Shown here in pieces: positions 1 to 6,662 of a DNA stretch of 13,697 nt; the first letter of the stretch is position 1, and every line of letters begins with the position of its first letter. Source of the DNA: an uncultured Eubacterium sp. (GTDB lineage: Bacteria; Bacillota; Clostridia; Lachnospirales; Lachnospiraceae); NCBI GenBank assembly GCA_937915825.1, contig CALGGT010000029.1, positions 1-13,697 on the forward strand, given 5' to 3'. The translations under genes were made by a program, and so were the position numbers. The notes beneath the pieces are model-generated. The model did no database searches. It saw only the letters and a list, made by a program, of their open reading frames with translations, and had not been told where the DNA came from.

Positions 1-55
1 GCGACCGTAGCAGTACAAAATTCGCGCTGCGCGCTCATTAAGTGCTGACGGTCGC
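1..55. repeat. GC-rich long inverted repeat (hairpin element)
   Basis: The arms GCGACCGT (1-8) and ACGGTCGC (48-55) are perfect complements. The pairing continues with AGCA (9-12) against TGCT (43-46) past a one-base bulge, and an inner GCGC/GCGC stem (24-27 with 31-34) closes on TGC. The whole is a hairpin of about 16 base pairs. No T-run follows on either strand, so it is not a standard intrinsic terminator. The form, two arms around a CGCGC-rich core, resembles dispersed intergenic palindromes of bacterial genomes, but only one copy is visible here. It may also be the end of a feature outside the window. Confidence 0.6.
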
Positions 56-133
56 AAATGCCCCCTTCATGGAATACATCTCGACGCGAAAAGCGGTTGT
101 CCTGCAAGTAAGGAAAGAGAATCTCTGATTATG

Positions 134-145
134 CTACACTTGTAG
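134..145. promoter_or_regulatory. Short dyad CTACA-N2-TGTAG
   Basis: A 12-bp symmetric element (CTACA, two bases, TGTAG) lies just left of the GC-rich structured region. A second small dyad, AGAGA-A-TCTCT, is at 116-126. Either could be an operator or chance. I found no convincing -35/-10 pair here; the best guess is TTGTAG (140-145) with TATTCA (162-167), which is weak. Confidence 0.2.
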
Positions 146-148
146 TAC

Positions 149-440
149 GGTGATCTCTATGTATTCACCATCATTCACACAATAGGGAGCGGAACCGTTG
201 TCAAGGGAATCGTGGAATACCGGAACCGGCATAGCCGGTGAGGATATGCCGCGAAAGTTCCTTGACATAAGGTTCACGGATCATCCTATCCAACGGGAAA
301 GGTGCTATGCACCTTTCCCTGCTTCCGGCGAGGATGGGTGCGGGCAGCGCCCGCAAATGGATCCCCTTGCAGATTCTTGGAACATCCCTCATCCCCGAAG
401 AACCACACACCAAAACTCAACCGTGGTATCATGTTTGGTA
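149..440 (+). ncRNA. Candidate structured noncoding RNA, family not identified
   Basis: This stretch has no credible ORF, is visibly richer in GC than its flanks and is packed with helices. GGTGA (149-153) pairs with TCACC (165-169). GAACC (192-196) pairs with GGTTC (271-275), and GTCAAGG (200-206) with CCTTGAC (260-266). Inside that long arm ACCGG (219-223) can pair with CCGGT (235-239) while CGGCAT (227-232) pairs with ATGCCG (246-251), which is an H-type pseudoknot geometry. Further right are ATCCT/AGGAT (283-287 with 331-335), an 11-bp hairpin with a 3-nt loop (295-319) and a 6-bp hairpin GCGGGC/GCCCGC (340-354). AGGGA (184-188) can close against TCCCT (385-389). It lacks the signature motifs I know for RNase P, tmRNA, SRP RNA, 6S or common riboswitches. 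A raiA-type RNA is one possibility that I cannot confirm. Strand and ends are uncertain; no clear terminator follows. Confidence 0.45.
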
Positions 441-522
441 CCTATTCATTTAGATGGGAAATCTTTGTTTTGCATTACCGGAAAATTTATTCCTATGTCT
501 AGTAGATTTCTTAAAATTATCC

Positions 523-551
523 TTGCCTAAATTCAATCGTTCGTGTACAAT
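523..551 (+). promoter_or_regulatory. Sigma-A type promoter of the barnase-like gene
   Basis: TTGCCT (523-528), a 17-bp spacer and TACAAT (546-551) form a good housekeeping promoter. Transcription should begin near 558, giving a leader of about 49 nt before the GTG at 607. This also separates the lipoprotein gene from the structured region to its left. Confidence 0.65.
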
Positions 552-606
552 GGTATTTGTATAAATTTTTGTAAAACATACTGTTTTTTGAAAGGAGACG
601 TTTGCT

Positions 607-1152
607 GTGCAGATCAAAAAATTATTGCTATCCTCTTTGTTGGTACTCACCTTATCCGCAACGCCTGTTCTGTTAACCGGCTGTCAAAGTGTTATCGATG
701 CCGTTGGATCGGAAGTAGTCGGAGAGGAAGGAGAAGCAGAAGATCGTGATTTTCCCGGCGGAAAGGCGAAAATTGATGTAAAATTAGCCAAAGGAGATGG
801 AGATATTGATAAATCCGGAAGCTACACCAAGAAAAATGACGTAGCCCTCTATCTTCACAAATATGGGAAACTGCCGTCCAACTTTATTAACAAGGCGAAA
901 GCGAAATCCCTGGGCTGGAAAGAAGGCGAATCTTTGGATTCTTTAGCTTCCGGCAAATGCATCGGCGGTGATATTTACCTGAATAAAGATAAATCTCTGC
1001 CGGATAATGTGGACTATCATTGCTGCGATCTGGAAACTCAGGGAAAAACCAGCCGGGGTAACTTGCGTCTGGTATACGCAACCGACGGGGCCATCTATTA
1101 TTCCCCGAACAATTACCGCTCCTTTACTCAATTATACAAAGGTAAGGAATGA
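607..1152 (+). CDS. Barnase-like (microbial ribonuclease fold) lipoprotein, catalytic residues substituted
   Basis: The 181-aa product starts at GTG, 9 nt after AGGAG (593-597). Residues 1-26 form a lipoprotein signal peptide with lipobox LLTGC, so Cys26 should be lipidated and the protein held outside the membrane. An acidic linker (about 31-75) leads to a domain (about 76-181) that follows barnase closely: DVALYLHKYGKLP, the ALGW-like SLGW, SGKCIGGDI, and the C-terminal IYYSPNNYRSF. Barnase cleaves RNA with Glu73 as base and His102 as acid, helped by Lys27, Arg83 and Arg87. Lys117, Asp122, Arg150 and Arg154 here match the supporting residues, but the Glu73 position is Cys139 (in YHCCD) and the His102 position is Asn169 (in PNNY). 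The classical mechanism is therefore not available, and the protein may bind RNA or another ligand without cutting. No barstar inhibitor gene is adjacent. It has its own promoter and terminator. Fold assignment is firm; loss of activity is inferred. Confidence 0.85.
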   Translation: MQIKKLLLSSLLVLTLSATPVLLTGCQSVIDAVGSEVVGEEGEAEDRDFPGGKAKIDVKLAKGDGDIDKSGSYTKKNDVALYLHKYGKLPSNFINKAKAKSLGWKEGESLDSLASGKCIGGDIYLNKDKSLPDNVDYHCCDLETQGKTSRGNLRLVYATDGAIYYSPNNYRSFTQLYKGKE

Positions 1153-1286
1153 TCCGATCGGAAAGAGGATCGAACTCCATCTGTATGATGAAGAACGGCA
1201 TCTGACTGACAAAACACATGCCAGGTAATCACCTGACTCATTGATACATAACTCTCATACAATGTAACATTTGATTAAGATAAAAA

Positions 1287-1343
1287 GGCTGTGAAGATAG
1301 AGAGAAGGCTTACGACTCTCCGGAACTTCGCAGCTCTTTTTTT
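1287..1343 (+). terminator. Intrinsic terminator after the barnase-like gene
   Basis: GGCTGTGAAG (1287-1296) pairs with CTTCGCAGCT (1326-1335), with an inner GAGAG/CTCTC stem, and a run of Ts follows to 1343. It sits 134 bp after the stop codon. The interval 1153-1286 between them shows no gene, and I found no barstar remnant in it. Confidence 0.85.
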
Positions 1344-1402
1344 ACGTGGAGACAGTAGGCGTACTTATACCCGGCAACATTTCGTGTAAAAAATAAGGGC
1401 AT

Positions 1403-1500
1403 CGGATATTCAAAAATACCGTTTTATCATTGTTTTGGGAGTTATTGAGAAATTTTTATCAATAAGAGCGAAAATTTTTCAAAGTTTTTAGTGATTTTTT
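1403..1500. promoter_or_regulatory. AT-rich xylA upstream region with helically phased T-tracts
   Basis: An imperfect dyad CGGATATT/AAATACCG spans 1403-1421, and ATTGA/TCAAT arms with a 10-bp gap lie at 1444-1463. T5-T6 tracts at 1453-1457, 1475-1479, 1485-1489 and 1495-1500 have centres about 22, 10 and 10.5 bp apart. Tracts in step with the helix usually make DNA intrinsically curved and can act as UP-like promoter elements. I see no unambiguous -35/-10 pair, so the xylA start point is not assigned. Confidence 0.4.
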
Positions 1501-1507
1501 CTTAGAG

Positions 1508-1521
1508 TTAGTGTAAACTAA
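1508..1521. promoter_or_regulatory. Candidate operator upstream of xylA (XylR-like half-sites)
   Basis: TTAGT-GTAA-ACTAA is a 5-4-5 inverted repeat 37 bp before the xylA start codon. Its right arm read with its neighbours, AAACTAA, is the reverse complement of TTAGTTT, the half-site found in xyl operators of Bacillus. The spacing is shorter than in the classical operator. No xylR-like regulator gene is in the window, so repression by a XylR/ROK-type protein is inference. Confidence 0.4.
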
Positions 1522-1558
1522 TTTATAGATGAAATTCACAATTTAAGGAGGTATAACA

Positions 1559-2890
1559 ATGAGTGAAATTTTTCAAAACATTCCTGTGATCCCTTATGAG
1601 GGTCCGGACAGCAAAAACCCGTTTGCTTTTAAATATTACGATGCAAATAAGGTTGTTATGGGTAAGACCATGAAGGAGCATCTTCCCTTCGCTATGGCCT
1701 GGTGGCATAACTTAGGAGCATGTGGGGTAGATATGTTCGGTTCTGCAACCATCGATAAGAGATTTGGTGCCGCAGAATTGGGAACGATGGAATGTGCCAA
1801 AGCCAAAGTAGATGCCGGCTTTGAGTTTATGCAAAAACTGGGAATCGAATATTTTTGCTGGCATGATGTGGATTTAGTTCCCGAAGCCGATGACATTAAT
1901 GAAACCAACCGTCGTTTGGACGAGATCTCCGATTATATTTTGGAGAAAATGCAAGGTACCAACATCAAATGTTTGTGGGGAACCGCCAATATGTTTGGCA
2001 ATCCTAAATTCATGAACGGTGCCGGTTCTACCAACGATGTAGACGTTTACTGCTTTGCAGCTGCACAGGTTAAAAAAGCTTTGGATATTACCGTGAAATT
2101 AGGCGGTAAAGGCTATGTATTCTGGGGCGGTCGTGAAGGATATGAAACTTTATTAAACACCGACGTTAAATTCGAGCAGGAAAACATTGCTTCTCTTATG
2201 CATATGGCTGTTGATTATGGTCGCAGCATCGGATTCACCGGTGATTTCTACATTGAGCCTAAGCCCAAGGAACCCTCTACCCATCAATATGATTTTGATG
2301 CCGCTACGGCAATCGGCTTCCTTCGTCAATACGGTTTGGATAAAGACTTTAAGATGAACATTGAAGCAAATCATGCAACTTTGGCAGGACATACCTTCCA
2401 ACATGAATTAAGGATCAGTGCGATCAATGGTATGTTAGGCTCCATCGATGCCAACCAGGGTAATGTTATGTTGGGATGGGATACCGATAACTTCCCCAGC
2501 AACCTCTATGACACGACCATGGCTATGTATGAAGTATTGAAAGCCGGCGGTGTGACCGGAGGATTTAACTTCGACGCGAAAAACCGTCGTCCTTCCAACA
2601 CCTACGAAGATATGTTCTACGGATTTATCTTGGGAATGGACGCATTTGCTCTGGGACTGATCAAAGCCGCTGCCTTGATCGAGGACGGTCGCCTGGACGA
2701 TTTCGTTACAGATCGTTATAAGAAATTTGATTCCGATCTTGGTAAGAAGATTCGCAGTGGCAACACCACTTTGGAAGAATTATCAAACCGTGCTTGTGAA
2801 ATGAAGAGCGTTGACATTCCGGCTTCCGGACGTCAAGAATATTTGGAGAGCATTATCAATAACGTAATGTTTAGCAAAGTTGAGAAATAA
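1559..2890 (+). CDS. xylA: Xylose isomerase
   Basis: The 443-aa protein interconverts D-xylose and D-xylulose (also glucose and fructose) in the cytoplasm as a metal-dependent TIM-barrel tetramer. Length fits the long class II group. The start is set by AAGGAGG (1545-1551) 7 nt upstream. The active-site histidine and aspartate are in WHDVD (His102, Asp103, Asp105). Metal ligands are Glu233 in YIEPKPKEP, Glu269 and His272 in NIEANHATL, Asp297 in DANQGN, Asp308 and Asp310 in GWDTDNFP, and Asp339 in NFDAKNRR. The residue before the active-site histidine is Trp101, where the classical signature has Phe. No xylulokinase, transporter or regulator gene lies beside it, so the rest of the pathway must be elsewhere. 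A dyad resembling a XylR half-site pair lies upstream. Confidence 0.97.
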   Translation: MSEIFQNIPVIPYEGPDSKNPFAFKYYDANKVVMGKTMKEHLPFAMAWWHNLGACGVDMFGSATIDKRFGAAELGTMECAKAKVDAGFEFMQKLGIEYFCWHDVDLVPEADDINETNRRLDEISDYILEKMQGTNIKCLWGTANMFGNPKFMNGAGSTNDVDVYCFAAAQVKKALDITVKLGGKGYVFWGGREGYETLLNTDVKFEQENIASLMHMAVDYGRSIGFTGDFYIEPKPKEPSTHQYDFDAATAIGFLRQYGLDKDFKMNIEANHATLAGHTFQHELRISAINGMLGSIDANQGNVMLGWDTDNFPSNLYDTTMAMYEVLKAGGVTGGFNFDAKNRRPSNTYEDMFYGFILGMDAFALGLIKAAALIEDGRLDDFVTDRYKKFDSDLGKKIRSGNTTLEELSNRACEMKSVDIPASGRQEYLESIINNVMFSKVEK

Positions 2891-2892
2891 CG

Positions 2893-2920
2893 GTTAAGAA
2901 ACAACCGTTAAGAAACAACT
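2893..2920. repeat. Two tandem 14-bp units after xylA
   Basis: GTTAAGAAACAAC occurs at 2893-2905 and again at 2907-2919, a 14-bp period, directly between the xylA stop codon and its terminator. It looks like a simple slippage duplication. Confidence 0.7.
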
Positions 2921-2941
2921 CTTCTTTCCAAACTATATAAA

Positions 2942-2979
2942 AGGCTGTCACGTTTGCATTTTAGCGTGACAGCCTAAAT
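2942..2979. terminator. Bidirectional terminator between xylA and the DUF1002 gene
   Basis: AGGCTGTCACG (2942-2952) and CGTGACAGCCT (2965-2975) form a perfect 11-bp stem with a 12-nt loop. On the minus strand it is followed by TTTTATAT, a good U-run for the DUF1002 gene. On the plus strand AAATTATT follows, a weaker tail for xylA. The two genes converge here. Confidence 0.85.
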
Positions 2980-2991
2980 TATTGGCATTTC

Positions 2992-3915
2992 TTAAGAAAA
3001 CCAGGAAGAAATCTTCTTCCATAGATTGGAAAAGAAATCCGAAATCTTTGCCAGGATCCCGGACGCTTTATCCGCATCCATTCCCATATCCTGCAATTTC
3101 TGATAAACAGTATCCGCTTGCTGTTTAATCTGATCCAAACTAAGGTTCAATCCGCTGATCTTATCCAGCAGCGCGCGAATCTCTTCTCTTTGTTCATCGG
3201 TTAACGTAACACCCACTTCCTTGGCACAGTCGTCAATAAATTGATCCGGATCCGAAATCTTATCCAATCCACCCTGCTCAATTAATTCTTCCTTCAAATG
3301 TGCCATCAACTCTTCCGCTTTGTTCCCCTCCAACGTTTCATTTAACTTACCGGTAACTACCAGCTCATTGATCGCGGCGTCCTGTTCGCTTTCTGACAGA
3401 TCCTCACCGGTCATAGCCTCATAAGCTTTCATGGCACCTACCAAGGCTGCCGTTCCCGACAACTCGAAGGGACCTGCCACTCTCACCACCGCATCGGTAA
3501 CACCAGCTGTGGAAAGGGCATTAATGTACATTCCCTCCGTACAATAATTGATATTGGAAGTAATCACGGATATTCCGGAATCCTTCTCTCCTTTATCCAG
3601 ACGAACCGAGGATAAAGCTCTGGTACCGATCACATCTTTACTTAGGTAGTCTCCCAAATACTTATGTTCTTCCTGATTGGTTACCTTCAGGATCTCATAG
3701 TCATTCATTTCCTGTTCATTGGAAAATCCCAACAATTTCACAACGGTACGTTTCTCGGATGCCTTCAGGTCAGCACCCAGAGATACATACGGCTTAACAT
3801 CCGGTTTTGGCGTTGAATCCGCTGAAGCACTTTGTCCGCCAACACAAAGTCCTGCCCCCATAGCTGCCAATAAAATATAGGCACGGATTTGTTTCATTCG
3901 TTTCCATCTGATCAT
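2992..3915 (-). CDS. Secreted DUF1002 family protein
   Basis: The 307-aa protein is read from the ATG at 3915, chosen because AAGGAGG (3924-3930) lies 8 nt upstream; a longer frame to 3960 has no such site. Residues 1-32 form a signal peptide with basic start, hydrophobic core and a likely cleavage after SASA. The remainder, starting near KPYVSLGADL, is recognisable as DUF1002, the family of B. subtilis YpuA, whose biochemical role is unknown. The middle part (ALSTAGVTDAVVRVAGPF and AALVGAMKAYE) carries the family-like segments. The second half is acidic and helical, and the last 20 residues are an aromatic amphipathic helix (DFFSNLWKKISSWF) that could touch a membrane. The gene stands alone between two terminators. 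A weak promoter guess, TTGCCA-16-TATTAC, would place the start point in the ribosome site, so the real promoter is unsettled. Confidence 0.85.
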   Translation of the reverse strand: MIRWKRMKQIRAYILLAAMGAGLCVGGQSASADSTPKPDVKPYVSLGADLKASEKRTVVKLLGFSNEQEMNDYEILKVTNQEEHKYLGDYLSKDVIGTRALSSVRLDKGEKDSGISVITSNINYCTEGMYINALSTAGVTDAVVRVAGPFELSGTAALVGAMKAYEAMTGEDLSESEQDAAINELVVTGKLNETLEGNKAEELMAHLKEELIEQGGLDKISDPDQFIDDCAKEVGVTLTDEQREEIRALLDKISGLNLSLDQIKQQADTVYQKLQDMGMDADKASGILAKISDFFSNLWKKISSWFS

Positions 3916-4027
3916 AATCTCAGCCTCCTTTTGTAATACCATACATGGACCATCTGGCAAAAATATGTCAGGTATCTTAAATTCACATTACTCATCTTAA
4001 CCGATTTTTAATAAAAAATCAATGAAT

Positions 4028-4052
4028 AAAAAAGCACCTCCATAGGAGGTGC
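4028..4052 (-). terminator. Intrinsic terminator, minus strand
   Basis: GCACCTCC-TAT-GGAGGTGC on the minus strand is a perfect 8-bp hairpin (4052-4034) followed by six Ts (4033-4028). It ends any transcript from the glycosyltransferase gene or the candidate small RNA, and insulates the DUF1002 gene. Its 5' arm contains CACCTCCT, the sequence of the 16S rRNA anti-Shine-Dalgarno end. Confidence 0.85.
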
Positions 4053-4119
4053 CTTGTGCGGTACCATAAAGGTACCAAAAGCGTATAATAGGGTGGGAGT
4101 AGAAAGTTTTCACTTTCTA
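4028..4119 (-). ncRNA. Candidate small RNA or attenuated leader
   Basis: Reading leftward on the minus strand, a -10-like TATACT (4131-4126) is followed about 7 nt later by a 7-bp hairpin with a GAAA tetraloop (4118-4101). Then come a single-stranded C-rich stretch (ACTCCCACCC, about 4102-4091), a GGTACC-TTTAT-GGTACC hairpin (4076-4060) and a terminator (4052-4028). This order, a 5' hairpin, an open C-rich part and a terminator, fits a small RNA of about 92 nt. The C-rich part could pair with GGGAGG-type ribosome sites. The alternative is a leader of the DUF1002 gene ended early by attenuation, or merely the 3' end of the glycosyltransferase transcript. Confidence 0.4.
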
Positions 4120-4125
4120 AACGAA

Positions 4126-4159
4126 AGTATACTGGTGAAATATGTCAAAATTATGTCAA
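4126..4159 (-). promoter_or_regulatory. Pho-box-like direct repeats and -10 box
   Basis: On the minus strand TTGACA (4159-4154), five bases, TTGACA (4148-4143), eleven bases and TATACT (4131-4126). An 11-bp repeat period at about -24 and -35 is the arrangement of PhoP-type response-regulator promoters. Read on the plus strand the same bases are ATGTCAA-AATT-ATGTCAA, like a Pho box, with TATAAT at 4172-4177 twelve bases on. A perfect palindrome TTATAAATTTATAA (4163-4176) is adjacent. Direction and regulator are not settled. Confidence 0.35.
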
Positions 4160-4196
4160 TTTTTATAAATTTATAATTTTTTTCATTTTTCTTTTT

Positions 4197-6602
4197 TTAT
4201 TCGTAAATATTTGAATCTCTACGCTGCCGATCACGCCCCAAGGAATTGTCAGCCATAGGATTTTCCAAAGGATCCTCCTGTTCGTTTCTCTCTTCTTCCT
4301 TGTTTTCAACCCAAAGAAGAACTTCCGTGTCCAGAGTTCGGAAAAATCCCAAACGAATATCCTCGCTGTAATAGTAACTGAGCATTTTCTTAAAACTGCA
4401 CAACGCATCCTCGAAAACGCCGTCCTCCAGCGTATAGCGAACCTTCATGGCCCAAATTTCATCTCCAAATTTACTTACCAGATCGATGTTCTTATAGTCA
4501 ATGTTAAACACATACGAAAGTTGACCATTCTCATAATTACACTCGGACTGATCCAAGAAGATCTCCTTGTCACCGGTTACCGCAACCAGGGACGCATCCG
4601 TAGCATAGATCACCTGGGAAGAATCTCCTCTGGTCTCGCAGAGAAAGGTTAGGATCCCATCTTGATCCACGACTTCCATTAATCCGGATAAGAAAGTAAA
4701 TTTACGAATTTGAGCACCTACAAAACGTTCACTGGAAATAACCGCCGCGTGATCCGCCGCGGAACGAAAACGGTGTAACAACGTAGGTTGATAAATATAT
4801 TGTGGTTTCTTATCTCGTTTTCCTTTTACGTACACGGTATAGGGACCGCCCATTTGGAAATCCTTAGTGTAAGCAAAATACACCTTGTCTTCCATCTTCT
4901 CAAAATCAATGCGGTCTCCCGTCTTTTCCTGAATGGCAAAGAACTCCTTAACATCACGGTTCAATTGGAATTTAACACGGTTACGGTAATAGGTCCAATC
5001 CTCAACGATGTACGCATTCTTCTTGTAAGAAAGCTTCAGGGTCTTAAATGCTCCAAATCCCAATTCATATAAACGATGATTGACTAAGGATCTCTTCCCC
5101 GCGTAATGCTCCACTCTCTTACGACGATAGTTATTTAACAGGAGATTTCCCTTAAAATACCGGTTTTCATATTGAATGAGAAAATAGAAATCCGCGTAAT
5201 CAAACCGGTCTCCCTTCAGTTGCTTCAGATCCAACGTTGCCTTATATCCGGATCCATAATAATCGTACCCATAGGTAGAACCTTCCGGATCTCCCAATAA
5301 AGAATTATCAAAGAATTCCATTTCTAAGGGCAATTTATCGTTGGTAGCAGGATTATAAAGGAATACCTGAACTTTCTGATCTTCCGGCTTATACAAATTC
5401 ATTCGTCGATAATACGTACATGCGTAAATCTCCAGAATATTCTCTTCCAAAGAAATTTCTTTGATCACCGAAAATGGATCGATTTTCTCATATTCCGGCA
5501 GAAGATTCCGGTTCGGAATGGTAAAGAGATCCTCCGGCAATTCCACCATTAATCCCTCGTTTGTCTCCGTTACCGGCTGTAAATAATATTGATTGTTATG
5601 ATAATCGATCAATTCCTTTAATTTCGCTACATTGTAAGTCTTCGCATATTCATATTTTTGCTGGTCGATGATGCTTAAATCCTTGAGGATCTCCGGATCC
5701 ACGGCCGACTGTATATAATCGTTGATCCGTTTTAACTGCTCTTTATAATCTTCCATATCCTCGAAGATTTCTCCATTGTTAATGAAGATCATTAAATCGT
5801 GATCCACCGCCTTAAACTGTTTCATACGGATCAGATCCGGATTGGAAACATTCTTTTCAAAGAACTCATCCAGCATTTTCATAGAAGTGATGCGATCCTT
5901 CAAATTCCGCATACTCTGGGTTCGCTGGGTAATGGAACGAGACGCCCCGTCACGCATTCTCCATTTGTAACCGATGCAGCGGCACATGGAAACCTTGTTG
6001 CACAGCACGTGCATCGCCGTAGCCACCGGAATATCCTCATATAGGATCGGTGGAAATTCAAAGTTATATTTTTCATAGAACGAACGTTTGATCAACTTAT
6101 TCCAAACCAGGGTGTCATAGATCAACTGATGATTTTCAAAAATATGAGTTACGCCCTTGGCATTATGAAAGCATTTGGAAAATAGTCCGGACCGGCAATC
6201 TCCCAGGGAATCAAAGCGGCAAGCATTGCAGATCGTTAATTCACTTTGATTTTGCTCCGCCAGACTGTACATTTTCTCATAGATCCCATCCACCAGAACA
6301 TCGTCCGGATCCAGAAAAGCGATGTATTTGCCCTTGGCGTATTTTACGCCGCAATTTCTGGCATTACTGGGACCTCCGTTTTGAATATGAATGCATTGAA
6401 AATTGGCGTATTCCTCCGCATACGCATCCGCAATCTTTCCACTGTCGTCGGTGGAACCGTCATCCACCATAATCACCTGTAACTTTAATTTATCTCCTTG
6501 ACGAAGGAGGGAATCCAGACTCTCACGTAAATATTCCATCACGTTGTAAATGGGAAGGATCACGCTAATATCCGGTTCTATTTCATAGTCTTCTTTCCTC
6601 AT
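4197..6602 (-). CDS. Family 2 glycosyltransferase with long C-terminal extension
   Basis: The 801-aa protein starts at the ATG at 6602, 5 nt after AAGGAG (6613-6608). Residues about 11-225 are a GT-A fold family 2 domain: ISVILPIYN at the start, DDGS (47-50) for the nucleotide, DPDD (98-101) as the metal-binding DxD, YEDIP (188-192) with the likely catalytic acidic pair, and GYKWRMRDGASRS (211-223). There is no transmembrane segment, so it should act in the cytoplasm or at the inner membrane face. Residues about 226-340 look helical and 350-770 beta-rich with many aromatics, reminiscent of the C-terminal parts of teichoic-acid glycosyltransferases such as TarS, but no CDP-glycerol transferase domain is present. 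The tail (about 760-801) is charged and probably disordered. Donor and acceptor are unknown. It may be cotranscribed with rho and the pyrophosphorylase gene upstream; a surface-polymer role is inference. Confidence 0.85.
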   Translation of the reverse strand: MRKEDYEIEPDISVILPIYNVMEYLRESLDSLLRQGDKLKLQVIMVDDGSTDDSGKIADAYAEEYANFQCIHIQNGGPSNARNCGVKYAKGKYIAFLDPDDVLVDGIYEKMYSLAEQNQSELTICNACRFDSLGDCRSGLFSKCFHNAKGVTHIFENHQLIYDTLVWNKLIKRSFYEKYNFEFPPILYEDIPVATAMHVLCNKVSMCRCIGYKWRMRDGASRSITQRTQSMRNLKDRITSMKMLDEFFEKNVSNPDLIRMKQFKAVDHDLMIFINNGEIFEDMEDYKEQLKRINDYIQSAVDPEILKDLSIIDQQKYEYAKTYNVAKLKELIDYHNNQYYLQPVTETNEGLMVELPEDLFTIPNRNLLPEYEKIDPFSVIKEISLEENILEIYACTYYRRMNLYKPEDQKVQVFLYNPATNDKLPLEMEFFDNSLLGDPEGSTYGYDYYGSGYKATLDLKQLKGDRFDYADFYFLIQYENRYFKGNLLLNNYRRKRVEHYAGKRSLVNHRLYELGFGAFKTLKLSYKKNAYIVEDWTYYRNRVKFQLNRDVKEFFAIQEKTGDRIDFEKMEDKVYFAYTKDFQMGGPYTVYVKGKRDKKPQYIYQPTLLHRFRSAADHAAVISSERFVGAQIRKFTFLSGLMEVVDQDGILTFLCETRGDSSQVIYATDASLVAVTGDKEIFLDQSECNYENGQLSYVFNIDYKNIDLVSKFGDEIWAMKVRYTLEDGVFEDALCSFKKMLSYYYSEDIRLGFFRTLDTEVLLWVENKEEERNEQEDPLENPMADNSLGRDRQRRDSNIYE

Positions 6603-6627
6603 AAGGTCTCCTTTGTTTCTACTCTTC

Positions 6628-6662
6628 GATCGAATCCGAACTCATCCATCCCGGATTCGATC
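6628..6662 (-). other. 11-bp hairpin ahead of the glycosyltransferase gene
   Basis: GATCGAATCCG (6628-6638) and CGGATTCGATC (6652-6662) are perfect complements around a 13-nt loop. On the minus strand no U-run follows, so this is not an intrinsic terminator. It ends 15 nt before the glycosyltransferase ribosome binding site, where it could influence translation or mRNA stability. Confidence 0.55.

Noticed and set aside
200..255. Cobalamin or FMN riboswitch, from AAGGGAAUC and CCGGAAC-like pieces.
   Set aside because: The diagnostic cores of either aptamer are missing, and the following gene is an unrelated lipoprotein with its own promoter.
198..530. Overlapping ORFs of 66-110 aa on both strands in the left region.
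   Set aside because: They lack good ribosome sites and recognisable domains, overlap one another and coincide with the hairpin cluster.
1007..1228. Possible barstar-like gene after the ribonuclease-like gene.
   Set aside because: The frame overlaps the ribonuclease-like gene for most of its length, has no SD and shows no barstar motif.
4034..4076. T-box riboswitch: minus strand has TGGTACCGC shortly before a terminator.
   Set aside because: The T-box core match is there, but no specifier hairpin or other T-box elements fit upstream, where the glycosyltransferase gene ends; GGTACC is explained by its own hairpin, and the next gene is not a tRNA ligase or amino-acid gene.
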